From contig JADLDI010000091.1 of NCBI GenBank assembly GCA_020846745.1, positions 1 to 64,000 on the forward strand: a DNA stretch of 64,000 nt, in the 5' to 3' direction. Shown here in pieces: positions 19,841 through 28,662 of this stretch. Origin of the DNA: Bryobacterales bacterium (lineage in GTDB: Bacteria > Acidobacteriota > Terriglobia > Bryobacterales > Bryobacteraceae). How positions within the stretch are numbered: the first letter of the stretch is position 1; each line of letters starts with the position of its first letter. The translations under genes were made by a program, and so were the position numbers. The notes beneath the pieces were generated by a model that saw nothing but the letters and a program-made list of their open reading frames with translations, had not been told where the DNA came from and did no database searches.

Positions 19841-22800
19841 ATGGTCCCGATTCAAATCACCACCCTCTCACCGAACCAGGTTCAACAGAGCCTGCAAAAC
19901 AACGGTCTCGCGGCCCTGGGACTCACCACGGTGGCGCTCAACACGCGCTGGGCGGCCGTTACGCCCAACGCGGGGGACTACAATGCCGACCAGTGCACGC
20001 TGTCGATTGCCGGAGCGATCCAAGCGCCGTTTCTGGGTATTCGCGAAAACGGCTTTATCGACGCTTCGTCCACACTCGCGGGTAACATCGGCGCGGACGA
20101 CACCTCCATCAATCTCACCAACGGCGGTGGAAACAGCTTCCCTTCGCCCGTCAATCCCGGTCGTGTTCTGCTAACAATCCAAAACTCGTCGGGCTCCAAG
20201 TTAGAGGTGGTCGAATGCACCGCGCGCGCCAACGACACACTCACCGTGGTCCGCGGGGCGCTCGGCACGGCCAAGCAGACATTCAGCGGCGGCGATCGCG
20301 TGATTCTCCGCCTTACCCCGGCACAACGCGCGGCGGAATTCTATGAGGCTGACGGCACACCGGTCAGCCAGAACTGCACGATCTTTCGATTTCACCCGCA
20401 GGCAGTAGCGCGGCTCAAAACGATTGCCGCGTCACGCTATGGACAGCCACTCATTCTGCCGATACCTGTGGCGATGATTGTACGTGGGGCTGAGGGCTTT
20501 CGTGCGTCGCGTTGGTACCGGCCGGACGAGTTACTGGATAACGTCAGCGGCGTGCTTTCATTCCACGATCATCGCGGATTGATAATCGACCCGCTCTACA
20601 TCGCAGGCCTTTTCGCCGACCTTCAAACAGCCCTGCCCGGTCTCGTTCCCGCGGGCATTGCCGCTGCGGCCAACGGTCCCGGTGGCGTGCAGGCCATCGC
20701 TGGAATCGGCGGCGCGGCCGCGGTTCGAATCCACTTTATCGATCCGCACGGCAATCCGCCGCGCATACCGCCGGGTGGCACGCAACTGATCACCACCGAT
20801 AACAACGGCAACTCCACGGGACAGGTAAACGCCAACGTCATCACGCTTGCGGCCAACAACCGCATTGCCGCGAGCGCTGCCGGCACGACGCTCCGTTGGG
20901 GTTGGGCCACTAATGGCACGATGGGTAAGGCTCCGCTGTTCCCGCCCGCGCTCGCCAACGGAAATATCACGCGCCGCTTTTATCGCGTAATGGTTGTGGA
21001 TACGGACTGGTATCTGCTCGGCAACCGCACATCCAGCCAGGTGCTGGGCCTGCGCGCCGACGACGGCCGCATTCCGCCGGAGTTACTGCCCGTGGTTCGC
21101 GACCAGGTTGACATCGATTACATGGTGGACGGTCCGGATACGCTGGCGGAGGCCACCCGCATTCTCACGCGCGCTCAGCAGAACATGGTGCTCGCCGTCT
21201 CGCCCTTTATCGACCAAACGCTGATTACGCCCAACACCCCCGGTCCTAACGCGCATTGGCCTGCGCTGCCGGCGCCCAACACCAATGCCCCATTTCCCGC
21301 GCCGCCCGTTGCTTTGTCCGCCGCTAATGTAACCGCGGCCTTCACTTCCGGCAACGACGTAGTCGTAACCATTGCGGGGGGTGCGGCGCCCGACGGCTCG
21401 CACATTCGCATTTACCCGCAGCGGTTCATTGAAATCTCGTCGATCAATGCTGAAGAGCCGTCGTTTGTGCGCGGAGATGGCGGCGCCAATATCGTCAACG
21501 GCAACAACCCGACCCAGGTGCTGTTGCGCAATCCGTTTAACCTGCAAGGCGTGCAGCAGAAGCCGAACCCCGCTGTTCTCACGATGGATATCGTGGTTGC
21601 GCCGCGTGTTGGCCGTCGACGCCTGACGGGAGCCGTTTCAGTCAATGTTTTAGCCGGTCCCGCCACCGCTCCTGCCGATCCTTTCTTCGGCCCCCCTGCC
21701 GCTAACATCATGGGCATCCTGCCGGTCACGCAGCAAGGCGTCTCCGAGCAGCCCCTGTTCGGCATCCCGAAGACGATCGCGCCGCCGCAGGTACCGCCCG
21801 CTAACTTCCTCGACTTAGTAGTAAGTCTGATGGCCGAAGAGTCACCCCGCCAGGCTGCGCGGCTGCCTACCATGGCACGCCTGGAAACCGTCGCGGTCAC
21901 CGGCACAACCGGGCCCGGCACACCTGCCCCCAACGGCACCTTGCTCTGGGAAGCTATCCTGAGCGGAGGGCGGTGGCAGGCTGAATCCCGCTCGGCGTTG
22001 CACGAAAGCGGCAACCCCGGCAATCCCGCCGGGCCCGATGTTCACGCCCCTGCCGTGAGCGTTACCGGGGCACTGGCGTACGACTTAGCGCTGCACGCGA
22101 TTCGCCGGACACATTCGATCATTCCGCGGCCGACGGGACAGGGTCCCGTTAACCCCGGTTGGGTTGTCGCCACCGGAGGCGATAACTTCGATGAACCATC
22201 AGATGCCGGTAACAACGCGAATACCGGGACGGGTGTGTTACTCGAAAGCATCGCCGCCGGATGCGAGACGCCGTGGCTCGGCAGCCTGAATCCACCGCCG
22301 CCGGGAAACACCGTGAATCAGATGATCCAGAATGCGGCCACGGCGATGAACCTGCCCGCGCCGAATATCAATATCACCATTGATAACGAACCACGCATTC
22401 AGAAGCAGATCCGGCGCGAATTCTTCGCCGCAAAACACGGTTTCCGCGATGCCCAATGGTCGTTGCTGCGGGCTTTCTCGGAGGCTCGCGAGTTAGTGTA
22501 TATCGAGTCTGCGCAATTCGCCCGCACCGCCCGCCCGGCCGACCCGAACAATCCGCAGCCGTTCGAACTCGACTTAGTCAAGGTACTGAAGGACAGGCTG
22601 ACGGCCCATCCGAACTTGCGGGTGATTGTCTGCACGCCAAGGTTCTCCGACTTTGCGGATAACTTCCGGACATTCCACCGCCAACACTACAATGCCCGAA
22701 TGGAAGCGTTTACCGAGTTACAATCGGTGGCGAAAGATCGTGTCTTGCTGTTCCACCCGGTTGGCTTTCCCGGCCGCGTCGCGTATATTCGGACGGCTTC

Positions 22801-23224
22801 GATCATCGTCGATGACGTGTGGTGCCTGGTTGGGGCCACGCACTTCCGCCGCCGGGGCATGACGTTCGACGGCAGCGCCGCCATCGCATCTTTCGACCGG
22901 CAGATCACGGACGGTTATTCAACCAAGGTCCGCAATTATCGCCGCGCTCTGATGGCCGCCAAGATGAACGTGCCCGCGCCCGCGGCCGGCCAGCCCTTAA
23001 GCGGCGAATGGGTCCGGCTGGGATCGCCGGCCGGAGCGTTCGATGTGGTTCACGACCTACTGGAGCAGGGCGGTTTCGGGCGTATCCAAAGTATCTGGCC
23101 CGGTCCTCCGGCCGGCGATAACAGCGTTCTGGCGGCACAGCCCGAAGTCGCCGACCCGGAAGGGTCCGGCGGATCGAACTTATTCACCACGCTGGCAGGA
23201 ATGCTCAATGAGCTGGGGACATGA
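19841..23224 (+). CDS. Giant protein (1127 aa) ending in a degenerate phospholipase-D-like domain
   Basis: Third gene of the trio, starting 4 bases after the previous stop. No signal peptide. The N-terminal two thirds are beta-rich with Pro/Asn linkers and are unassigned. The last 300 residues look like the second half of a phospholipase-D-like protein: the strand ELVYIESAQFAR near residue 886, LRVIVCTPRF near 927, and the motif region YIRTASIIVDDVWCLVGATH near 985. The HxKx4Dx6GSxN pattern aligns exactly here, but His is Arg, Lys is Ala, Ser is Ala and Asn is His; only the Asp and Gly remain. This half cannot have normal HKD catalysis. A first HKD half was not found with confidence. It may be a binding or structural domain. 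Confidence 0.83.
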   Translation: MVPIQITTLSPNQVQQSLQNNGLAALGLTTVALNTRWAAVTPNAGDYNADQCTLSIAGAIQAPFLGIRENGFIDASSTLAGNIGADDTSINLTNGGGNSFPSPVNPGRVLLTIQNSSGSKLEVVECTARANDTLTVVRGALGTAKQTFSGGDRVILRLTPAQRAAEFYEADGTPVSQNCTIFRFHPQAVARLKTIAASRYGQPLILPIPVAMIVRGAEGFRASRWYRPDELLDNVSGVLSFHDHRGLIIDPLYIAGLFADLQTALPGLVPAGIAAAANGPGGVQAIAGIGGAAAVRIHFIDPHGNPPRIPPGGTQLITTDNNGNSTGQVNANVITLAANNRIAASAAGTTLRWGWATNGTMGKAPLFPPALANGNITRRFYRVMVVDTDWYLLGNRTSSQVLGLRADDGRIPPELLPVVRDQVDIDYMVDGPDTLAEATRILTRAQQNMVLAVSPFIDQTLITPNTPGPNAHWPALPAPNTNAPFPAPPVALSAANVTAAFTSGNDVVVTIAGGAAPDGSHIRIYPQRFIEISSINAEEPSFVRGDGGANIVNGNNPTQVLLRNPFNLQGVQQKPNPAVLTMDIVVAPRVGRRRLTGAVSVNVLAGPATAPADPFFGPPAANIMGILPVTQQGVSEQPLFGIPKTIAPPQVPPANFLDLVVSLMAEESPRQAARLPTMARLETVAVTGTTGPGTPAPNGTLLWEAILSGGRWQAESRSALHESGNPGNPAGPDVHAPAVSVTGALAYDLALHAIRRTHSIIPRPTGQGPVNPGWVVATGGDNFDEPSDAGNNANTGTGVLLESIAAGCETPWLGSLNPPPPGNTVNQMIQNAATAMNLPAPNINITIDNEPRIQKQIRREFFAAKHGFRDAQWSLLRAFSEARELVYIESAQFARTARPADPNNPQPFELDLVKVLKDRLTAHPNLRVIVCTPRFSDFADNFRTFHRQHYNARMEAFTELQSVAKDRVLLFHPVGFPGRVAYIRTASIIVDDVWCLVGATHFRRRGMTFDGSAAIASFDRQITDGYSTKVRNYRRALMAAKMNVPAPAAGQPLSGEWVRLGSPAGAFDVVHDLLEQGGFGRIQSIWPGPPAGDNSVLAAQPEVADPEGSGGSNLFTTLAGMLNELGT

Positions 23225-23243
23225 GGACAATGCATTCGACCAG

Positions 23244-25430
23244 CTACGGCTTGCAGTTCCCCTCGGCCCGCTTCGAAACCAATCGCGCGATCTCCCGATC
23301 CGCAAGCGCGCGCCCCCACATCGCCAGCTCATCCACTAATCCCACGTACCGGCCCGTCTGCCGCTTCGACCATCCAAACGCCATCGGCCGCGCAAAATCG
23401 CGCATCTGCAATCCCGGGACCGCCTTCGTGCCCGCGGCCGCGCCGTTCACATAGATATGAAACGCGTCCCCCGACCGCACCACTGCGATGTGGTTCCAAC
23501 TGCCCACCGCCAAACTCCGGTCCGCCTCCAACTCGAACGTTTTCCCTTCCGCGGATTCCAACCCGAGCGTCAACTTCATTTCCCGGTTCAGCCCAATCGC
23601 CCACCTCGCCGATTTGTTGACCTTCGGCTTCTCCAACACTGCCATCGGCCCGCTTTTTTCCGGCTTCAAGTACATCACCAGGGTGGAATCGATGTCCGGA
23701 AACTGCACCGCCGCCGAGCTGTGCAACTCCGGCCGCGATTCGCCGTCGAATTTCAGCGCCTGTCCCACCACTCCTGGCGCATACTCCCAATTCTCTCTGC
23801 CGCTAACCCGCCCGTACGCCACCCAATCGACCTCCGCTCCATCGAACGGCAGAAAATGAACCAGTGCCGACTCATTGACCGCGCATTCCTCCGGCTCCCG
23901 CTCCAGCTTCATTACTACCGGTTTTTTTGTGCGCGGATCGGGTCCGGCCACGTAGAACTGGCTGCGGTCCGCCGATACCGCCGCCCAACCTGCCATCATC
24001 CCTCGCATCTGCTCACGGAACGTTCCCTTGATAGCGTCCACCACGACAACCGAATGCCCCACCGCCGCCACCTCCGTCCGGCTCAGAAATATCGGAACAC
24101 TCCCCGAATGTTCGGGCAAACTCACGGTTTTGACCCAGCCTTCCTTGAGCCGAAACACCTGCCAGAACCATGCCGGTACCGCCGGACAACCCTCATGATC
24201 GTATTTCGCCGTCCGGCAGGCGTCCCAGCCATCCACCCATAGCTCTTCCCCATCCGGTGAATACCGAATCCCGCCCCCGACCATCGGAGGACCCGAAAAC
24301 ACCTGCAGCGTCGCTCCCGTCCGTGTGTCCATCACCCCCACACTATCGTGCCCCTCTCGTCCTTTCGGCCCCCCGTTCTGGTAGCTGATCGCCAACTGCT
24401 CCCCCGATGGACTGACATCGACAAAGTGCGGACTCGGTTGCTCGGTCACCGTCACCAACTGCTTTGCCCCCACATCGTACCGCTTCACCCCCAGGTGCAT
24501 CATCGCCAGATAGATTTGCCTGGAATCGGGACTGATCGCGATATGGTAAGTCCCCCCGCCGGTCGGCGCCGCCGGTCCCACTTCCAACCCTGGCAGACGC
24601 ACCTCCACCAACCCATCCTGTGCCGACGCCACCCAAAAACTTCTCCCGTCCGGAGCAACCTCGATCGCCCCCACTTTCATGCCGGCGTCCACCCACTTCA
24701 CTTCCCGGCTTGCCACGTCAAATACCCAGATCCGGTGTCCCAGGTACGCCGCGCCCAGTAACTTACTCCCATCCGGCGTCACCGCCAGCCTATCGACCAC
24801 CTCGGGAACATCGATAGCGTGAGGCGCACGACCCTCCGCCGTCACCCTCCACGTGAACCGCCCTGCCGTCACCCGCCGCGGCGCCGGAATCGGCCGTATC
24901 TCTTGATCTCGTCTGGCAAGCACAACCGACAAAACGACAACAACAAGCACCCCGCCAACTATCCCGATCACCAGCCACGGCGGCCACCGTCGCTTTTTCG
25001 ATTTTGGAGGTTCTGGAGCCGATTCAGGAGTTTCCAACAACTCACGGGGCGACGAAACGGAGGAATTTCCCTCATCCCTGTCGAGAACGTCTGCAGCCCC
25101 TGTTCGCCCTTCCGGCCCGTTCACAACCTGTACCGGAACCACAAACCGATACCCGCGGGTATGTTTCGTTTCAATATAGGTTGTCTTCTCGTCCCCCGAA
25201 TGCTCCTTCAGCGCCTTTCTGACCTTAAAGACCAGTACCTCGATGCTGTTTTCTTCCGTCACCAACTGCCCCGGCCAGATCGTCCGCCGCAGTTCCTCCT
25301 TGCTGACCACGTCGCCATGCCTCTCCACCAGCACAGCCAGCAGCCGCAGCGCCTTCGGCTCCAACCGGATCGGCACATGGTTGAAGAACAAATCCCCATT
25401 CAGCCTGAATGAGCCAAATCGATACTCCAC
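23244..25430 (-). CDS. Membrane-bound winged-helix regulator with beta-propeller and LamG sensor domains
   Basis: 728 residues. Residues 1-105 form an OmpR/CadC-type winged-helix DNA-binding domain (FRLNGDLFFNHVPIRLEPKA, WPGQLVTEENSIEVLVFKVR, HTRGYRF). After a charged linker there is one membrane helix (about 155-180, WLVIGIVGGVLVVVVLSVVL). Beyond it lie a WD40/YVTN-type propeller (about 200-480, with VTPDGSKLLGA, IEVAPDGRSFWVA and ISPDSRQIYLA blades) and a C-terminal concanavalin/LamG-type domain (about 535-725, with SWNHIAVVRSGDAFHIYVNG). The layout is that of a one-component sensor like CadC, with the sensor part outside the cytoplasm. It diverges from the radical SAM operon across 141 bases and is the obvious candidate regulator of it. 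LamG in this position is unusual. Confidence 0.85.
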   Translation of the reverse strand: MEYRFGSFRLNGDLFFNHVPIRLEPKALRLLAVLVERHGDVVSKEELRRTIWPGQLVTEENSIEVLVFKVRKALKEHSGDEKTTYIETKHTRGYRFVVPVQVVNGPEGRTGAADVLDRDEGNSSVSSPRELLETPESAPEPPKSKKRRWPPWLVIGIVGGVLVVVVLSVVLARRDQEIRPIPAPRRVTAGRFTWRVTAEGRAPHAIDVPEVVDRLAVTPDGSKLLGAAYLGHRIWVFDVASREVKWVDAGMKVGAIEVAPDGRSFWVASAQDGLVEVRLPGLEVGPAAPTGGGTYHIAISPDSRQIYLAMMHLGVKRYDVGAKQLVTVTEQPSPHFVDVSPSGEQLAISYQNGGPKGREGHDSVGVMDTRTGATLQVFSGPPMVGGGIRYSPDGEELWVDGWDACRTAKYDHEGCPAVPAWFWQVFRLKEGWVKTVSLPEHSGSVPIFLSRTEVAAVGHSVVVVDAIKGTFREQMRGMMAGWAAVSADRSQFYVAGPDPRTKKPVVMKLEREPEECAVNESALVHFLPFDGAEVDWVAYGRVSGRENWEYAPGVVGQALKFDGESRPELHSSAAVQFPDIDSTLVMYLKPEKSGPMAVLEKPKVNKSARWAIGLNREMKLTLGLESAEGKTFELEADRSLAVGSWNHIAVVRSGDAFHIYVNGAAAGTKAVPGLQMRDFARPMAFGWSKRQTGRYVGLVDELAMWGRALADREIARLVSKRAEGNCKP

Positions 25431-25571
25431 GGTCCCTCCCGACCCTCAGGTCATCAATTGTAACTATCATTCTGCTTCTTTGACCATGTTTCCTCACGTC
25501 GTTTCCGGGCGCAAACCTCCTTCAGGATTTCTTCAGCTTTTCTTAAAGCCGTCCTGCTCACTCAGCGGAGG

Positions 25572-27164
25572 ATGATGTGTTTTAAAGAAACGCATGATCG
25601 AACGCGGCATCCACCCGATTTCGACGCCTTCCTGGAAACAACCGTCATCGTGCCGCCATATAGAGACGAAGCGGAGGTCGCTCAGATGACAACACCCATC
25701 GAGTGGAATGCAATCGAAACACCGGCAGAACCACAACCGCGCGAGGCGATAAAGCGTTCACGCCCGCGCGTCTCCGCCGAGTTGTTCTCGATCCCCTTAG
25801 ATAACGATTCCTTCATCATCTATGCCCCCTTACGGCGTGCCGCCTTTGTCGCTAACCGTTCGATGGTGAACTTCATCGACTCTCTTCGCCACCCGGAACT
25901 ACTAACTGTGGATGCGGCGGAGGCCAATGAAGAAGTTCTCCAGTTCTTGCGCTCCCTGGAAATTGTCGACGCTGGTCCCGAAATCCGGCCCCCGGTTGGG
26001 GATTTCACCGGACCCCCGCGGCCGACCGCCCTAACACTGTTCCTGACCACCGCCTGTAACCTCCGCTGCACGTACTGTTATGCGTCCGCCGGCGACCGCC
26101 CGGCCACCTTCATGACCATCGATACGGCTAGGCGCGGCATCGACTTCGTGATTGCGAACGCCATGGAGAAGAGGAAGCCGGAGATTGAGATCACCTTTCA
26201 CGGCGGCGGGGAACCCACTGTCCATTGGAAAGTGATGTGTGCCGCCTTGGCCTATGCGCGCGAACGTTGCGTCGGCCTCGGCCTGTCGGTGAAAGCCTAT
26301 TCCGCAACCAATGGCGTCCTGTCGCCGGCCCAGACCGAGTGGATCGTCGCCAACCTCCAGGGTCTAAGCGTCTCCTTCGATGGCGTTCCCGACGCGCACG
26401 ACTCCAACCGGCTCACCGTTCTGGGTCAGGCGTCGAGCTCAACCGTCGCGCAAACTTTACGCGCGCTCGACGCCGCCCGGTTCCCCTACGGCTTGCGCGT
26501 CACCGTCACCCCTGCCCATATCGCTCGCCTGCCCGAATCGCTTCACTACATTTGCTCGAACTTCTCTCCGCGTCAAATCATGGTCGAGCCGGCCTATAAC
26601 CTCGGCCGGTGGACAGAAGCCCCTTCGGCCGAGTCGCAGAGTTTTACCGATGCGTTTCGTGAAGCCGGCGCAGTGGCGCGGCAATTCGGGCACTCCCTCT
26701 ATTTCTCGGCGGCGCGCGTCGGGCTGTTGACCAACCATTTCTGTGGCGTCACCCAGGACGCCTTCGCCCTTTCCCCTTCCGGCAACGTCTCGGCCTGCTA
26801 CGAAGCCTTCGACGAAGGGGGACCTTTCTCCGATACCTTCTTCTATGGCGCCGCCCAACCCGATGGCGGCTACAGCTTTAACCTACCCGTTCTCAATAAC
26901 CTTCGCTCGCAAGTAGTCGAGCGCCGCGCGTTCTGTGAGGGTTGCTTCGCCAAGTGGTCCTGCGCCGGCGATTGTCTGCACAAAGGGCTTTCCGTCAACG
27001 CGGTGTTCAACGGCTCTGACCGTTGCCACATCACCCGCGAACTGACCAAAGATCAGATTCTGACCAAGATCGAGGAAGCCGGCGGTGTCTTCTGGCACGA
27101 GGGTGGGTTGAACAATGCCCAACCCGACCATACCGCTTCGGATAACTGCGAGGTCTCCGCATGA
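25572..27164 (+). CDS. Radical SAM/SPASM maturase with N-terminal RRE-like domain
   Basis: A 530-residue reading. The radical SAM core carries CNLRCTYC near residue 162 and the GGGEPTV substrate-side motif near 217. The C-terminus has a complete SPASM pattern (CGVTQDAFALSPSGNVSACY, then FCEGCFAKWSCAGDC and a final RCHI), implying two extra iron-sulfur clusters as in peptide- and protein-modifying enzymes. Residues about 65-140 (FIIYAPLRRAAFVANRSMV to VLQFLRSLEIV) look like a PqqD-type RiPP recognition element. The start is uncertain: ATG 25572 directly abuts GGAGG, whereas ATG 25686 has GGAGG at 25673-25677 with 8-base spacing and would give 492 residues. It overlaps the WD40 gene by 4 bases (ATGA), so that protein is its probable substrate or partner. 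Confidence 0.92.
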   Translation: MMCFKETHDRTRHPPDFDAFLETTVIVPPYRDEAEVAQMTTPIEWNAIETPAEPQPREAIKRSRPRVSAELFSIPLDNDSFIIYAPLRRAAFVANRSMVNFIDSLRHPELLTVDAAEANEEVLQFLRSLEIVDAGPEIRPPVGDFTGPPRPTALTLFLTTACNLRCTYCYASAGDRPATFMTIDTARRGIDFVIANAMEKRKPEIEITFHGGGEPTVHWKVMCAALAYARERCVGLGLSVKAYSATNGVLSPAQTEWIVANLQGLSVSFDGVPDAHDSNRLTVLGQASSSTVAQTLRALDAARFPYGLRVTVTPAHIARLPESLHYICSNFSPRQIMVEPAYNLGRWTEAPSAESQSFTDAFREAGAVARQFGHSLYFSAARVGLLTNHFCGVTQDAFALSPSGNVSACYEAFDEGGPFSDTFFYGAAQPDGGYSFNLPVLNNLRSQVVERRAFCEGCFAKWSCAGDCLHKGLSVNAVFNGSDRCHITRELTKDQILTKIEEAGGVFWHEGGLNNAQPDHTASDNCEVSA

Positions 27165-28549
27165 GTACTTCTAAACCTGACTACCGCCTCCGGCCCGTTC
27201 CAGACGACGGGTCTCAGCCCCAGATTCTCGTACCAGCCGATTCCGGCATAAGCCGCCGTCAACTGATCCACGAGGCGCTCGCCATTCCCGCCACGTTCAT
27301 AACGCTTGGTGGCGCGCACACGCTCTCCGCCGCTACGCCAGCTTTGAAGGCGCATGATTCCGGGGTGATTAGCTTGGCTGTATCGCCAGACGGCAAGATC
27401 TTGGCGTCAGGATCCCTGGAGATGAAGCTGTGGCCGCTCAGCGGTCGTCAGGCGATACCGCGGGTCTTTGGTGCCCCGGGCAGTTGGGTTAACACACTCG
27501 CGTTCTCAAAACGGGGACACCTACTGGCTTGCGGTCTTGACAAGGGCGAGATTGAGTTGAGGACGATACCCGGAGGGGAACTCCTCCGACGATGGTTAGC
27601 TCACCCGAACACTGACGTGATGTCGGTCGCATTCGCCGGCAACGATGAGGCGCTACTCTCCTGCGGGAAAGATGGTCTTCTTCGGATATGGAGCACGCCA
27701 GATTGTGAGTTGCGATTGGCGTTGCCGCTTGACGCCGGTGAACTGAGGTCGCTTGCGGTCTCGCCAAACGGTCAAATGGTCGCGGTCGCATCTGAGCGCA
27801 ATATCAACCTCTTATCTTTCAGCACCAAACCTCTTGCCGTCCGCGCTATTGCACGCCGACAGGCGCACACTGCCACCATTGCTGACATAGCATTCCTTTC
27901 GGATAGTGGCATTGCATCATCTTCTTACGATAGGACAGTTGTGACGTACAACGTTCCGACCCTGGAGCCGCTGAAGAACTACACGGGACACGGCGATCTG
28001 GTCAGGCAGGTGAAGTGGATCGCCCAAAGCGCTAGGTTGGCCTCGGCTTCCGACGACAAAACAGTCCGATTGTGGTCCGTGAATAATGATCAGGATCGAA
28101 ATGAACTGCGTGGGCACGAAGGCGGAGTAGCTTCCCTTGCGGGTACACCCGATGGGACCCGCATGTTCTCCGGCGACAGCGATGGAGTAATTATCTCTTG
28201 GAATCTCGCCAAGCGCGCTCGGGACGGTTTCCTCTTTGACCCTGCCGCGAATCCAAAGTCAACAACAGGAATCACTTATAGAGCTACAGACCGCGTTACC
28301 GGACACCAACTCACCTTCACCTTGCCGTGCGGTTCGCCAATTCCCGCCGGCGCCACCTGCGTCTGTAACTGCGTTCCGGGTACCTACATACCACCCCCGC
28401 CGCCACGAGAGTCGCGCCGCACCACGAGCACGCCGTCATCTCCCTCAACCATACGCATACCAGGCGGCACCATTCGCAAGCCCTGCACAGCCCAGCCCGT
28501 CCCACCGGGCTACGAATGTACCTGCAACTGCATTCCAGGGAGGTACTGA
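27161..28549 (+). CDS. Tat-leader WD40 protein with duplicated Cys-rich tail, probable maturase substrate
   Basis: 462 residues. After a polar start there is a twin-arginine-like signal (SRRQLIHEALAIPATFITLG, about residues 28-47), then about seven WD40 blades (about 60-350; VISLAVSPDGKILASGSLE, RLASASDDKTVRLWSV). The C-terminus carries two copies of a motif, PCGSPIPAGATCVCNCVPGT near residue 387 and PCTAQPVPPGYECTCNCIPG near 441, both fitting PCx3P[IV]Px-G-xxCxCNC[VI]PGxY and separated by a Pro/Ser/Thr linker. The gene overlaps the radical SAM gene by 4 bases. Known precedents exist for SPASM enzymes acting on Cys residues of large proteins (anaerobic sulfatase maturase; QhpD on the quinohaemoprotein gamma subunit). 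A Cys-based modification or metal site in the tail is inferred, not shown. Confidence 0.88.
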   Translation: MSTSKPDYRLRPVPDDGSQPQILVPADSGISRRQLIHEALAIPATFITLGGAHTLSAATPALKAHDSGVISLAVSPDGKILASGSLEMKLWPLSGRQAIPRVFGAPGSWVNTLAFSKRGHLLACGLDKGEIELRTIPGGELLRRWLAHPNTDVMSVAFAGNDEALLSCGKDGLLRIWSTPDCELRLALPLDAGELRSLAVSPNGQMVAVASERNINLLSFSTKPLAVRAIARRQAHTATIADIAFLSDSGIASSSYDRTVVTYNVPTLEPLKNYTGHGDLVRQVKWIAQSARLASASDDKTVRLWSVNNDQDRNELRGHEGGVASLAGTPDGTRMFSGDSDGVIISWNLAKRARDGFLFDPAANPKSTTGITYRATDRVTGHQLTFTLPCGSPIPAGATCVCNCVPGTYIPPPPPRESRRTTSTPSSPSTIRIPGGTIRKPCTAQPVPPGYECTCNCIPGRY

Positions 28550-28662
28550 TGTGTGCCAAAGAGCTTCGAAAAACCGTAGACTTCAGAAAAGCTAAGACAT
28601 CTCAGAATCATTCAGAATTGTCAATAACGAAAGGTAAGGTTACCAAAGAATGCGTCCGTTAG
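28549..28662 (+). CDS. Possible 37-residue peptide coupled to the WD40 gene
   Basis: The ATG at 28549-28551 shares its first base with the TGA of the WD40 gene (TGATG), and GGGAGG precedes it at 28538-28543. It encodes 37 residues with Cys at positions 2 and 35 and many Lys, and runs 13 bases into the next gene. The junction is of the type that gives translational re-initiation and the operon holds a peptide-modifying enzyme, so a small peptide product is possible. Length and composition alone cannot show that it is real. Confidence 0.3.
   Translation: MCAKELRKTVDFRKAKTSQNHSELSITKGKVTKECVR

Noticed and set aside
25931..26071. Antisense frames within the radical SAM gene as possible precursor peptides
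   Set aside because: They have no ribosome site and are ordinary shadows of the coding strand.
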